The position numbers were made by a program, and so were the translations under genes. 29,405 bases of DNA from Folioceros fuciformis (lineage: Eukaryota; Anthocerotophyta; Anthocerotopsida; Anthocerotales). Positions 18,526-28,296 of the stretch are shown here, piece by piece. The notes under the pieces are model-generated. The model saw only the letters and a list, made by a program, of their open reading frames with translations, ran no database searches and was not told the DNA's origin. Position 1 is the first letter of the stretch. The number at the start of each line of letters is the position of its first letter. The stretch lies in assembly GCA_049999805.1 (NCBI GenBank), contig JBNGIO010006284.1, forward strand, positions 249,049 to 278,453, written 5' to 3'.

Positions 18526-18659
18526 CGCATCGAGAGTCGGTGTGCTAAACAAGTGTGTAACCTGTTGGGATTTTCGTTAACACCCGTAGGAAATCGAAGA
18601 CATCGTTCGTTGGTCTAAGTCTATGCTGCCAGGAAAATGTCATCGTACGAAAGGGATAT

Positions 18660-19214
18660 CTTCTAAGCAAACAAGTATGTTGAACTTCAGTCAAGAACTT
18701 CGTTCTGGAGAGTTCAAATTATGCTGAACCTTGCTGTACAACAAGCTTGTTGTGCATTTGAATGAATTCGATCACCGACAGAGGATGGAAGCTCCTACTT
18801 GTGTGCAGAGAGATAATGGCTTCGCCAATACAGGACAGGTCGTGCTATGGACCTCCAGAGCTCCAGCAGAGCAAGAACACCTTGGAGACTGAGAAACAGC
18901 CAGTGATACAAAGACACCATAAAGTGACAAGGCTCTCCTCCCGAGGACGGGGCTGACCTCTGCTAGATGTTGACTAGCACACTGCCCGGACATGCTGGAT
19001 GCCGAGTGCCAATGAGCCCATCCGCGAGGACAGGCATCGCATATCCATGTCCACAAGGAAGGTGATATGCTGTACGGTTCCCAAATTCCATTCGAAGGGT
19101 GGAGCCGAAGCCGAGGTCATCTCTCCTGTCCATTCGTCCATGTCCGCCCCTGGTCAAAGTTGAGCAACCCAAAAAGACTTGTGAAACATACAAAAGACGC
19201 CAGCAGGCAATGTG
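18660..19214. other. Intergenic stretch without an identified gene
   Basis: This has no counterpart in the first duplicated block and accounts for much of the larger distance between module and peptide gene in the second block. A + frame at 18762-18956 and - frames over 18772-19193 show no domain or signal. I see nothing that I can name. Confidence 0.4.
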
Positions 19215-19232
19215 ACAACAACAACAACAACA
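19215..19232. repeat. (ACA)6 microsatellite
   Basis: Six uninterrupted ACA triplets, about 175 bp upstream of the intact peptide gene start. They extend the open frame upstream as poly-Thr, which is not part of the proposed protein. Confidence 0.9.
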
Positions 19233-19406
19233 GCCTTCCAGAAGCTACTCCAGGCATTCGTGGCGGCTAACAACGCGGAAGAGAAAGGAGACGAAGCCGA
19301 TAGAGAAACACGGAAGAAAACCTGGTATGTACCGTGCCGGCCTTGCTTGTCTGAATGGCAATGCCTGAGCTCATGGACGTGTTTCGTGCTGTTGCAGCCT
19401 TCCCAC

Positions 19407-19631
19407 ATGGCGAAACTGGCAACAATTGTGGTGATTCTGCTGGTCACGATGGTAGGCATTCAATGCGTGGCACAACCGTCCAGCAACACTGGTGGGTCCC
19501 AGGTGACCGACCACTTTCACCGTCGACTCCTGGCCTGTGGATTCCACAGGCCATGCTATTACGGAACTTCACCACCGTGTAACTTCCCGTACCACTGTTC
19601 CCCGCCTCCACCTCCAAGCCCCATATATTAG
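19407..19631 (+). CDS. Small secreted cysteine-rich, proline-tailed peptide (74 aa)
   Basis: ATG 19407 gives MAKLATIVVILLVTMVGIQC, a compact signal peptide with probable cleavage near residues 20-23 (VAQ). The rest is a short Ser/Thr/Gly spacer, a dibasic RR at residues 39-40, a segment with Cys at 44, 50, 58 and 64 (LLACGFHRPCYYGTSPPC, then NFPYHC) and a Pro-rich tail SPPPPPSPIY. Four mature cysteines could form two disulfides, and the RR could be a processing site (inference). The frame is open upstream to 19212, but that part has no signal and the paralogue aligns only from this start. I do not recognise a named family. By form it resembles secreted signalling or defence peptides. The homologous broken copy lies at 17552-17785. 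Confidence 0.6.
   Translation: MAKLATIVVILLVTMVGIQCVAQPSSNTGGSQVTDHFHRRLLACGFHRPCYYGTSPPCNFPYHCSPPPPPSPIY
19531..19553. repeat. 23-bp near-perfect palindrome in the intact peptide gene
   Basis: Arms tggcctgtgga (19531-19541) and tccacaggcca (19543-19553) around a single central T. It encodes part of the ACGFHRPC segment. It occupies the same site as the longer inverted repeat at 17739-17774 in the broken copy. Confidence 0.9.
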
Positions 19632-19943
19632 CTTCCTGAATGTTAGACAGCCCGGTGGGGTCACGGGAGCAGCCAAAGCTGGAATTGCATCAGCTCATGC
19701 CAGGCTAGCTGATATGCATTTTGTTATTTTCCTTCGGGGCCGTAGCTTGTAAGACTGCAAGGTTTCTGCTAAGCAGTCACAAAAGCGATGCGTTCAATTC
19801 TCAATGCGACGTTGATTTGCAATTTGGGTGTGGCTGTCTGGGCATGCTGTCTACTTACGGGGTATGGTACGCCATGGCTGGCCCGCTTCCGCCAGTGCCC
19901 ATGCAAACGACTGCATCACCCCTTGTAGTCTTGCACTGTCGAG

Positions 19944-22388
19944 TCAAGATGGATACCCTTTTGTCTTCATTCTGGGAGCAAGTTGCCTCAGCATGGCGTA
20001 TATGGCTTCCATGCCAGGATGCCTTTTGTCCCCCACTGAAAAACTGTGCACCACTCCGTCCATGTCTGTCCACCAGCTCTGGCCTGGCTGCTTCCATGCG
20101 ATGCCTTTCCTCTTTGCCTGCATCTCGAGAACGCCCTCCCAAATCTGAGCATTGGTGTATATGTTGGACATCAACACATATGCTGCGGCATCTGCCTCGT
20201 CTAGCTTCACTACTTCATTGAAAGCATGGCGACCCACCTCCACATTGCTCCATTTGTGACAGGCACCCAGCAGAGTGCGCCAAACTGCGGCATGGGGCTG
20301 GACTGGCATGGTTCTTACCACCGCAAGTGCCTCCACAAGATGGCCTGCTCGACCCAGGAGGTCCACCATGCATGAGCAATGCTCCGGGGTGGGCTTGATG
20401 CCAAACTGGCTGCTCATATTCTCGAAGTACTCTCGTCCCTTGTTCACAAGACCCACATGGCTGCACACTGTAAGTACACTAAGGAACGTGACGCTGTCAG
20501 GCTGTAAGCCATCTCCTCTCATTTGCTGAACCAGGTTGAAGACCATCTGACTGTCTCCTTGACGAGAGTATCCTGCGATCAACGCATTCCAGGAGAATCT
20601 ATCCCTTTCAGACAATTCGTCAAACACCTGTTGTGCGTCACCCATGCTCCCGGATTTTGCATACATGTTTATTAAACTGGTGGCTACAAGCACATCAGCT
20701 TGAATCCCTTCTCTTTCAATCTCAGCGTGAAGTTGCCTTCCCAGATGCAAGGCTGCCACGCTTGCACAGGCTTGAAGGAGGGAAACAAAAGTTACAGAAT
20801 CAGGAGAGCTGATCCCCTCTTGCTGCATACTGCTGTACAGACGAAGGGCCTCCTGGCCCTTGCCTTGCTGGGAGTATCCTGCTAGCATGGCATTCCACGT
20901 CACAACAGTTTTCTGAGAAAGCTTGTCGAACACACTCTCAGCATCCTCTAAGCTGCCACACTTAGCATACATGTTTACGAGGCTGCATCCTACAACCACA
21001 TCAGCTTGGAGTCCTCGTTCTTCAATCTGTCCGTGAATCTGTTTCCCTTTCTGCAACGCCACAGTACCCACACTCGCACATGCTTGCAGGACGCACACAA
21101 AAGTCACAGAATCCGGAGTCACAATGGCTTCTTCTTGCATACTGCTGTACAGCTGAAGGGCATCCTGACCCCTTAACTGCTGGGAATACCCTCCAATAAT
21201 GGCATTCCAAGTCACCACATCTTTTTGACGAAGGCCGTCAAACACACGTTGAGCATCCTCCAGACTGCCACACTTTGAGTACATGTTTATCAGGTTATTG
21301 CCTATTGTCACATCATCTCGAAGTCCTAGCTCTCCAATCTGAGAATTGAGCAGCTTTCCTGTGCCCAGAGCGGTAGTACCCACACTGGCACACGCCTGCA
21401 ACAGGCACAGAAATGTCACAGAATCTGGTGGAGTGATGCCTTCTTCTCGCATGGCACTGTACAGATCAAGGGCTTGCTGACCCATGCCCTGCTGGGAATA
21501 CCCTGCAATCAGAGCGGTCCATGTCACCACATCTTTCTTAGAAAGTCCGTCAAACACCCTCCGAGCATTTTCCAAGCTGCCACACTTTGCATACATGTCC
21601 ACTAAGCAACTACAAACAAACAGATCAGGCTCAACCCCACTGGACTCCACATCAGCATGCACCTGCTGACCAGTGCTCAAGTCTACTACTCGTGCACAAG
21701 CCTGCAGTGCTGCCACGAAGACGTGACCATCCGGCTTCACACTTGTCCTGCGCATCTGATGATACAGTTGTATGGCCTGCTGAGCTTGTCCGCGTTTGAC
21801 ATGCGCAGCTATAATGCAAGACCATGCGAACGCATCTGGTTTCCAAACCATGGTGAACACATCCATCGCTTCCTGCAGCATTGCATGAGAAGCATACATT
21901 CGCAGAATATGATTGCACAAGAACGTGTCCGACTCATACCCTTTCTTCACGCTCAGACCATGCACTCGCCGACCCAGCACCAAATCCTTCCTCGACACAC
22001 ATTCTTTCAGGACGACATGAAAGAGAGATCGAGAAACTCGACACTGTACCCGCACCAGAACTCCCAGAGCCTCAACCGCCTCCTTCACCTGCTTCTGCTG
22101 ACATAGCTCGCTCACAGTTTCAGCCGTCACGCTCCATCCTGTAGGCCTGGCAGGGTCAGGACTACCCTGCAAGCTCCAGTTGGATGCAAAATCTGTTCCA
22201 CCCATCTGCGTACCCAGAGCGATCGGACACATGGAACGATTCTTCTTCCTCTTCCTCTTCCTGCTGTCCCACCTCCATGTTGGGCGGGCTGGAACTCTCA
22301 CTCCAGTTTCTGTCAGCCCACCAATTTGCTGACCCTGACCCCACGACAGGTGCATGTCCTGTCGTTGACGGGAAGAATCGAGCCCCAC
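19944..22388 (-). CDS. PLS-class pentatricopeptide repeat protein, E+ type (814 aa)
   Basis: A single uninterrupted exon encodes an organelle-type RNA-binding PPR protein. Residues 1-90 are basic and variable, with a KRKRKKN run at 44-50 and a second possible start at Met53. Repeats begin near residue 120 and recur with a period of about 100 residues (three motifs each): LVDMYAKCGSLENARRVFDG at 262-281, LINMYSKCGSLEDAQRVFDG at 366-385, LVNMYAKCGSLEDAESVFDK at 470-489 and LINMYAKSGSMGDAQQVFDE at 572-591. The C-terminus has the E domain from about 703 (VWRTLLGACHKWSNVEVGRH) and E+ to GYPS, where DYW proteins would continue into the deaminase. Such proteins typically bind specific chloroplast or mitochondrial transcripts, and PLS-E+ members act in C-to-U editing with a partner supplying the DYW domain. 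The target cannot be read with confidence here. Confidence 0.92.
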   Translation of the reverse strand: MGLDSSRQRQDMHLSWGQGQQIGGLTETGVRVPARPTWRWDSRKRKRKKNRSMCPIALGTQMGGTDFASNWSLQGSPDPARPTGWSVTAETVSELCQQKQVKEAVEALGVLVRVQCRVSRSLFHVVLKECVSRKDLVLGRRVHGLSVKKGYESDTFLCNHILRMYASHAMLQEAMDVFTMVWKPDAFAWSCIIAAHVKRGQAQQAIQLYHQMRRTSVKPDGHVFVAALQACARVVDLSTGQQVHADVESSGVEPDLFVCSCLVDMYAKCGSLENARRVFDGLSKKDVVTWTALIAGYSQQGMGQQALDLYSAMREEGITPPDSVTFLCLLQACASVGTTALGTGKLLNSQIGELGLRDDVTIGNNLINMYSKCGSLEDAQRVFDGLRQKDVVTWNAIIGGYSQQLRGQDALQLYSSMQEEAIVTPDSVTFVCVLQACASVGTVALQKGKQIHGQIEERGLQADVVVGCSLVNMYAKCGSLEDAESVFDKLSQKTVVTWNAMLAGYSQQGKGQEALRLYSSMQQEGISSPDSVTFVSLLQACASVAALHLGRQLHAEIEREGIQADVLVATSLINMYAKSGSMGDAQQVFDELSERDRFSWNALIAGYSRQGDSQMVFNLVQQMRGDGLQPDSVTFLSVLTVCSHVGLVNKGREYFENMSSQFGIKPTPEHCSCMVDLLGRAGHLVEALAVVRTMPVQPHAAVWRTLLGACHKWSNVEVGRHAFNEVVKLDEADAAAYVLMSNIYTNAQIWEGVLEMQAKRKGIAWKQPGQSWWTDMDGVVHSFSVGDKRHPGMEAIYAMLRQLAPRMKTKGYPS

Positions 22389-22497
22389 ACCCCGAACAGA
22401 GGGAGCACACGATCATGTGAGATGCGTCTTCTCCCTCCGTCTTTCAGTGACATTGTCCAACATAGGTGTTGCTGGGAGCGTGATACATGTACAGTAT

Positions 22498-22594
22498 GTT
22501 GCACCAGTTTCCTCGTTAGATGGTGCACCAGTTTCTTCTATATATGTTACACCAGGTTCTTCTATATATGTACTGTATGTTGCACCAGTCCTAC
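22498..22594. repeat. 24-bp tandem repeat upstream of the PPR gene
   Basis: Three full units start at 22498, 22522 and 22546 with the pattern gttgcaccagtttcttctat plus atat. A 9-bp spacer and a partial unit follow at 22579-22594. It lies 110-205 bp upstream of the PPR start on -, so it could sit in its promoter or 5' UTR. The rest of 22389-22730 shows nothing else. Confidence 0.85.
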
Positions 22595-22726
22595 AAATGT
22601 ATCTGCCTGTGAGCTAGTCAGAGATCACGATAACTTGAAAATTCGGATCCTGGTACATCGAGATACAGACTCATTTAGGGTGGTCTGGATCTGAACAAAA
22701 CGTTTGCCAGGCGGACACCATTTGCC

Positions 22727-23309
22727 ATGACGATCTCTGCAGCACATCGGACGCGGCGGAGAAAAACTGTTGCCGATCACCGTCGGGAGCTGGGACTGCA
22801 GGAGAAGCTTGAACAGACGAAAAGGAGGTGGATCTCATCTGCATGGCCTTGCCAAGTTTGTTCAGGAGCGGCGGAGGAGCAGTTCCTTCAAGAGAAGTAG
22901 GACGATTTTGTTGTTGTTGTTGTCTGGCTTTTGCAGATGGATTCTGAAAGAGATGAAAGTTTTGTATCATGAATGTTACAGATTCACTCCTCTGAGGTCC
23001 CAGGATTCAAGACGTGACTGTAAGGGTTCTATCTCGTTCGGTCTAATAGAGTGAGAATGCTTGTTGCCTCTCATTCTGTGTTCCGGTGTTCAAATTGTTG
23101 AGAACCGTCATGCAGGCAAGGTTCTTAGAAAGTCATACATAAAGGGTCCTGATGCAATCCGTCCTTGCCTTGGCAGTCCAGATATCTGTATGATCTTGTA
23201 GGGTTTGAATGATCATCTGGCTTGATGCGCCTTTCCAGCTTTCGTTTTTGCCGAGGGATGAAGGGAGGCAGGCAAGGGTATTGATCGTAAGGTGTCCCTG
23301 TTCTGACAG
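22727..23309 (+). other. Possible upstream exon region of the next gene
   Basis: The long frame starting near 23310 has no in-frame ATG early on, so a 5' exon should lie here. Candidates are a charged frame from ATG 22727 (MTISAAHRTRRRKTVADHRR) and an exon after the strong acceptor ttgttgttgtctggcttttgcag (ending 22932). The latter would carry WILKEMKVLYHECY to the donor gact|gtaagg near 23020 and join acceptor acag at 23309 in phase. Neither has homology support. A (TTG)5 run lies at about 22907-22922. Confidence 0.3.
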
Positions 23310-25582
23310 TCCAGATTATCAGAAACGTTGTGCGGAGGAGTTTTAATGATTTTTTGGATGAGGACAATGGCTTGTCTCTCTGCTTGCAAGAGCTTTCAGA
23401 CACGGAGGTTGCAAGGACTACACCCTTTCTTCTGAAGACGCTGAATGTCAAGGCTTTGCAAGCCATCCTTTCCTTGTTTTCCACACGTCGTTACGAGAAG
23501 CTCAACAACAGAGCCTGGCTGGAGAGCAGGATCGGAGGGAGGCTTTTGAAAATTAACCTGAATGGAGAATCTATCTCTGAAACTCTGAAGCAGGTGGTAG
23601 CCATTGTAAGAAATCCCAGGTCAGCACTGACATATGTGCCAGTCAGCGTCCTGTCTGACTTACCATCGGCCCCTGTACTGGCGGCAAAGGAGGCTATGGA
23701 AAAGCTTAACAGTCTTCCTCTGCAGACGCTCTCTGTAATGAGAACCCTCATCACTGGGAAGCTGCCTTCAGAAGTATCTTTGCTGAAAGCCAAGTATATC
23801 GGCAATAAGTCGAGACATATCCTTACCATCCAGAAAGGAGCAGCACGGCTGATCCAAGAGGCTGAGACAAGTGGGAGATTGCCAGCTTTGTTGCAAAGGA
23901 CTCTACTGGTCATGAGCCTTTCTGCACGAGCTTTAATTGGGGATGATGGAGAGCTGAGAGAATCTGTCGACGCACAAAACAGGGGCAGTGAAGCTCTTCA
24001 AGACCAATTGCTCTCCGCTTACTCATCGATTGAGAACCTCAATCTGCAACAGTTGGAAGATGCCTATTTGGCCATGACACAGCAGGCAAGGGACAATGTC
24101 AACTTCAGACATCAATACTATGATATCCCCTCAAGGACAAAGCAAAAATCAGATCGGAGACATCCCAATGCCTACAGGCAGTCCATAAGGAGGATATTGT
24201 TTGACTACATTATTAGGAGTGGAGTGCAAGGGCCGCCACAACATGTGAGGAATGCGGTGGTAGCCATGCTTGCTCATGACAACCAGACACGGAGAAGCCG
24301 TAAATGTAGGCTGCTCCTTTGGTTGAAAGAGCAGTTTCATGAAGAAGTGACAAGTGTGACAGAGCTTGCCAGTCAACTAAGAGATGTGGTTGCAAGAAGA
24401 GAACATGGATTAAGGGACGCAGAGTCTCCAGATGATATGACATGGCACTCTGATGACAGTAGAGAGCATGAGTGCAACACAGATCGTGGCCCAACTCGAG
24501 AAATGCCTAGGACCTCCCCTGTAGAAGAACAGGAAGTGCATCCAAGCGTGGGAAGGGTGTCGGTAGATGGTTCACAGGGGGACCGTTCTCCTGTCGTGCA
24601 AGGGGCAAACTCTGGCTCAGTAGGTCCGGAGTTGTCTCAGGATCCTACACATGTCCTCAACTCTCAGGGGCATTCTGGTGGCATCCACTCTTCCAGGCCA
24701 GTGAGCAACCCATCGAACAACCCCTCTCCGAAAGGAAGAAATAGGTCCATGAACACCACCTCCAGTACGCGACGGAGTTCTCAGGAACCTGCGTCTTCAG
24801 GTGCAAGCAGTGTCGCAGTGGAATCTCGTCCACAACAAATTGAAACGCCCAGCTCGAGTGACTCAGAAGATTCTACTCCTCTTTATTTCCTGAGTCAGTC
24901 TGAATGGCTTCAAGCAGGTGACCAAAAGAACTGTCCAGAGTCTCCACGGCCTAGTGACCACGACAACTGCCCAGAGTCTCCAAGGCCTGGCGACCAAAGC
25001 AACTGCCCAGAGTCTGCAAGGCCTGGTGACCACGGCAACTGCCCCGAATCTCCAACACCTGACCATGATGGCTCCAGCCCTCCAGATCCGCGAAATGGCC
25101 AGACTTCACGACCCAAACGCTTTAGGACAGTACACAAGGGCAGCACCGATGGTGAAAGGAAGAGGCAAAGAGTTGCCGACAAAGCAGCTGTATTGACCTA
25201 CAACTTCATCGGCCAAGCTATGGAGACAGCCAGGAAGAGGCTGGGGACATCAGTGCCCACGCCTGCAACGAAGTACCTGGCTGGCATTGGGTCTCACAAT
25301 TCAGGTAAGCTATGATGTGGAACGTGCATCCTCCATCAACTCCAATCCACTACACATTCCTACTCACCAGCATCCCTGCGGGAACAGCCCATCGGCCAGC
25401 ACAGCATGTAATTAGTAACAAGCTGCAAGTCTGATGCAGTCCTGATCTTGGTCGCAGGAGAGGAGAACGTAGCTGCCTCTCGGCAGCTCAGCGAAGATGA
25501 GATGCTGCTCAGCCTTGTCCAGAAACTTCCTGCCCTGTCCGAGAGGTTTGACACACTACCCTCCCTTTGTGCCACAACATAG
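23310..25582 (+). CDS. Unrecognised, probably nuclear protein with 12-residue repeats (5' end undefined)
   Basis: The main exon is open from 23291. Only GTG occurs at 23330 and the first in-frame ATG is about 120 codons in, so translation must start in an upstream exon. The acceptor is probably at 23309 or 23322. The first ~250 residues are predicted helical (QELSDTEVARTTPFLLKTLN, SLLKAKYIGNKSRHILTIQK), followed by a basic segment and a long Ser/Pro/Gly-rich acidic region. Counting from 23330, residues about 530-577 are four copies of a 12-residue unit containing NCPESPRP, and about 594-614 hold a bipartite nuclear signal (RPKRFR and ERKRQR). The exon ends at 25304 (TCAG|GTAAGC), the intron is 25305-25457, and exon 2 (25458-25582) adds EENVAASRQLSEDEMLLSLV and reaches TAG in phase. 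I do not recognise the family. Disorder plus a nuclear signal suggests a nuclear role. Confidence 0.65.
24917..25060 (+). repeat. 36-bp in-frame coding repeat
   Basis: Four consecutive 36-bp units each encode a GDxxNCPESPRP-like dodecapeptide (variants SPRPS, SPRPG, SARPG, SPTP). Unit length is a multiple of three, so copy-number change would preserve the frame. Confidence 0.85.
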
Positions 25583-26135
25583 ATAGTGTCATGTATCTGC
25601 ATATCCTGGCTGAGACTCTCCTCTTCTGTATGCTTGTACGTACAGGGCGGTAGAGGCTGTGAGGCGCCGATTCCAAGCCTGTTAAATACAGCAGTAAATC
25701 ACTAAATTCGGATTCAGGAAACATCACGAGTATCATCAGAAACTGGCATCCACTTCGTCTTGATTCGGTTTTCCCCGGTTTTCCCCGGTTTTCCCCAAGC
25801 CCGCATTCCATACGTACACGGGTCCTGGCCCCAAGTGCGTCCTAGGGAAGGAACCTCTGGTGGGCCAAGCGGAATCGTTGCTGGATACTTCATGCCACGC
25901 TCACCTGGCAGTCTCCACGTGGATTAAAAAGTTGGAAACCAGTACCCCTTGGCTCTACCCCCAGCTGACGAGACGAGTGGGAGGAGGGCCGGCTTGCGTG
26001 AAACCGGGGTGTGTCAGGGTCGGTCAGAGGACCAGGCGGAAGAATTTGGGTTGCGAGGCAGTCTCTGGTGTCTAGATTGTGGGCTCTGGTCTTCGCGGGG
26101 GAACGTTGAGCAGCTGGAGGATTGGTCTGAGAGCC
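25583..26135. other. Intergenic region before the DnaJ gene
   Basis: No gene seen. It holds the 3' flank of the upstream gene and presumably the DnaJ promoter and 5' UTR. Three copies of the 10-mer cggttttccc stand in tandem at 25766-25796. I found no clear TATA box near the expected DnaJ start. Confidence 0.5.
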
Positions 26136-28273
26136 ATGGTCAAGGACACGCAGTTCTACACGATTCTGGGCGTTGAGCCTGGGGCTACCGCCGCGGAGAT
26201 TAAGAAGGCGTACTACGTGAAGGTGATGGGATGGATCCTCAGCCGGGCTTGGGGAGATGGTGTCGCAGTTGTGTGATGAGAGTGCTGGAGCTCTGGTTTG
26301 GTCTTTGTTGCACGACTTAGTAAGTTCTGAGGAGAGGAAGATGCATCTGGTCGCCTTTGCTGACTCCGTGACAGTTTCGGTGAAGGGCAGGCTAGGAAAG
26401 TACATCCGGACAAAAATCCAAATGACCCCCAAGCTGCAGCCAACTTCCAGGTAAGTGTGGCAATGTGTCTCTGGTTTGCACTGTAGTGAATGAAGTGTGG
26501 AAAATGAAGTGATGCCTGAAGTGGGGAAAATTTCAGGCTTTGGGAGAGGCGTATCAGGTTCTCAGCGATCCGCAGAAACGAGAAGCGTACGACAGATATG
26601 GAAAATTGAGCGTTCAACAGTGAGTGTCTTTATCTTTGTCTTCGTCTTGTTTGAGCGCTTGGACATGTGAGTGAAATTGGTCCTGGGTCTGACAGGTTTT
26701 TGTAGGATGGTTGCGTTTGAATAAAGTCTCATTGCCGCATGTAAGTGTATCGTCTGCAGTGCTATGGTCTCACTCGGGTGTTCTGCAACGTGTGTGTGCA
26801 CAGGGAATCGATGATAGATCCATCTGCATTGTTTGGAATGCTTTTCGGAAGTGAAGCTTTCGAGGAATACGTGGGGCTACTCAGGATTGTGGCTAGTGCT
26901 CATTTCATGATGGGTGCGGAGACGGATGGGCAGCCTCCTGATATGAATGAGCTTAGGGCGAACTTGCAGGCAAGACTTCTTTTCCACACGTTCATTTGAA
27001 TGTACCTGTGATTGGGTCTTCTACATACTCTCTGATAGAGTGGCCTTTTGCATTCAGACCGCCCAAAAAAAAAGAGAGGAAAAACTTGCTACACAACTAC
27101 GAGAGCGACTTGAACAATTTTTACCAGGTGACACGGAAGCTTTTTTAACGTGGGCCACGGCAGAGCGGACTCGGTTGGAGGAAGCTGGTGAGCTTTTGTG
27201 ACCATCCTGAACCAATTGGTGTACCTCTGTCTGTTGTTGCGTTCATTTACCGGATGCGGAGGACTGTTTCCTTCCAGCCCTTCCATCCTGTCATCCCAGC
27301 GCGTTGTTCTGGCCTTGTTTCCTCACTGTCTTGTGGCTCCTTTGTTGGTGACACGCTCCACTGTGATGATTGTACGAAATGAACTGTCTCCATTGAATGC
27401 TCTTCGGCAGCTTTCTCGAAGACCATGCTGCCCACAATTGGTTACATATACTCCCGACAAGCTGCCAAAGAACTAGGGAAGAAAGCGTATTTTGGACTCC
27501 CATTTGTGAGCGAATGGGTACGAGACAAAGGACATCAATTCCGATCGCAGTTTATTGCAATAAAAGGTGATATTTACATTGCTCAGTCTGCCTGCCCTCC
27601 ACTTCAGCGTGATGTTGCCCAGTGCGTTGGGAAAAGGTCGCAGACTTACTGATTCCAGAGGCTGACAAGATGGCATGTTGTTCTCTTTCCAGCGACCATT
27701 TCCATCATGCAATTGCAGGACGAGATAAAGAGGGAAATACTAACAGGATCCGATCAGAGTGAAGACGACCCTCAAAAGCTTTTCGAATCCAAGCAGGAAC
27801 AAGTAATTGAGCAACTCTGGAAAATGAACGTCCTGGACATCGAGTACACACTTTCGCATGTGTGTCACAAGGTAACCATCCATGTTGAGACAGCTGTTAC
27901 GTTTGTCGACCACCAGTAGTGCTGTCACGCCAGGGTCATAGTTCCGTGTCTCACTTCACATCTTTTGCTTCCTTGAAGGTGCTTACCGATCAGACAGCTT
28001 CGAAGGAAGTACTCAAGAACCGTGCAAGATTTTTGAAGAAGCTTGGGAATATCTTTCAGGTACTTCCATGTCTAGAATGCATTGTAGACTCCTTGAACCA
28101 AAAAAATTGAGTGGAATTTGACTTCCCTTGCTGGACATGCTTTGCAGGGCAAGCCGGAGGTGAAGAAAGGAGGCGTGGGGAGGTTCCTCGAAGCCGCACA
28201 GAACGCCACCAAGGTCGTAAACCTACGTCCTCGGAAGAATCTGGTGTCTGGTTCCAGGGGCGGCAGGTACTGA
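26136..28273 (+). CDS. DnaJ (J-domain) co-chaperone with DnaJ-X domain, nine exons, 355 aa
   Basis: Exons fitted by phase and splice sites: 26136-26222, 26391-26450, 26537-26619, 26804-26969, 27058-27187, 27411-27566, 27693-27871, 27979-28059 and 28148-28273. The protein starts [20 protein letters not shown], has the HPDKNP motif in exon 2 (the HPD triad stimulates Hsp70 ATPase), and ends the J domain with [20 protein letters not shown]. The DnaJ-X domain (PF14308) follows: [76 protein letters not shown] and LKKLGNIFQ. This is the architecture of plant proteins such as Arabidopsis chaperone DnaJ 10, which lack the Gly/Phe and zinc-finger regions. The summed exons (1068 nt) keep one frame throughout. 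All introns are GT-AG except intron 4, which is GC-AG (CAG|GCAAGA at 26970). Confidence 0.93.
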
Positions 28274-28296
28274 CCCTTGACTCTGCCATGGTGCAG

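Noticed and set aside
19212-19631. 139-aa version of the peptide gene starting with poly-Thr
   Set aside because: The upstream part is a microsatellite followed by sequence without a signal. The internal ATG at 19407 starts a clear signal peptide and aligns with the paralogue's start.
19640-19943. DYW domain continuing downstream of the PPR gene
   Set aside because: No HSEKLA-like or CxxCH-like segment could be read on the - strand downstream of the stop.
22671-22970. Minus-strand 99-aa frame with a poly-Gln run
   Set aside because: The poly-Gln is the reverse of a TTG microsatellite and polypyrimidine tract. There is no domain, and a + strand splice acceptor explains the sequence better.
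23330-25315. Translation start at GTG 23330 and stop just after 25304
   Set aside because: GTG starts are not usual in plant nuclear genes, the frame is open upstream, and a canonical donor at 25305 with an in-phase exon at 25458-25582 gives a better end.
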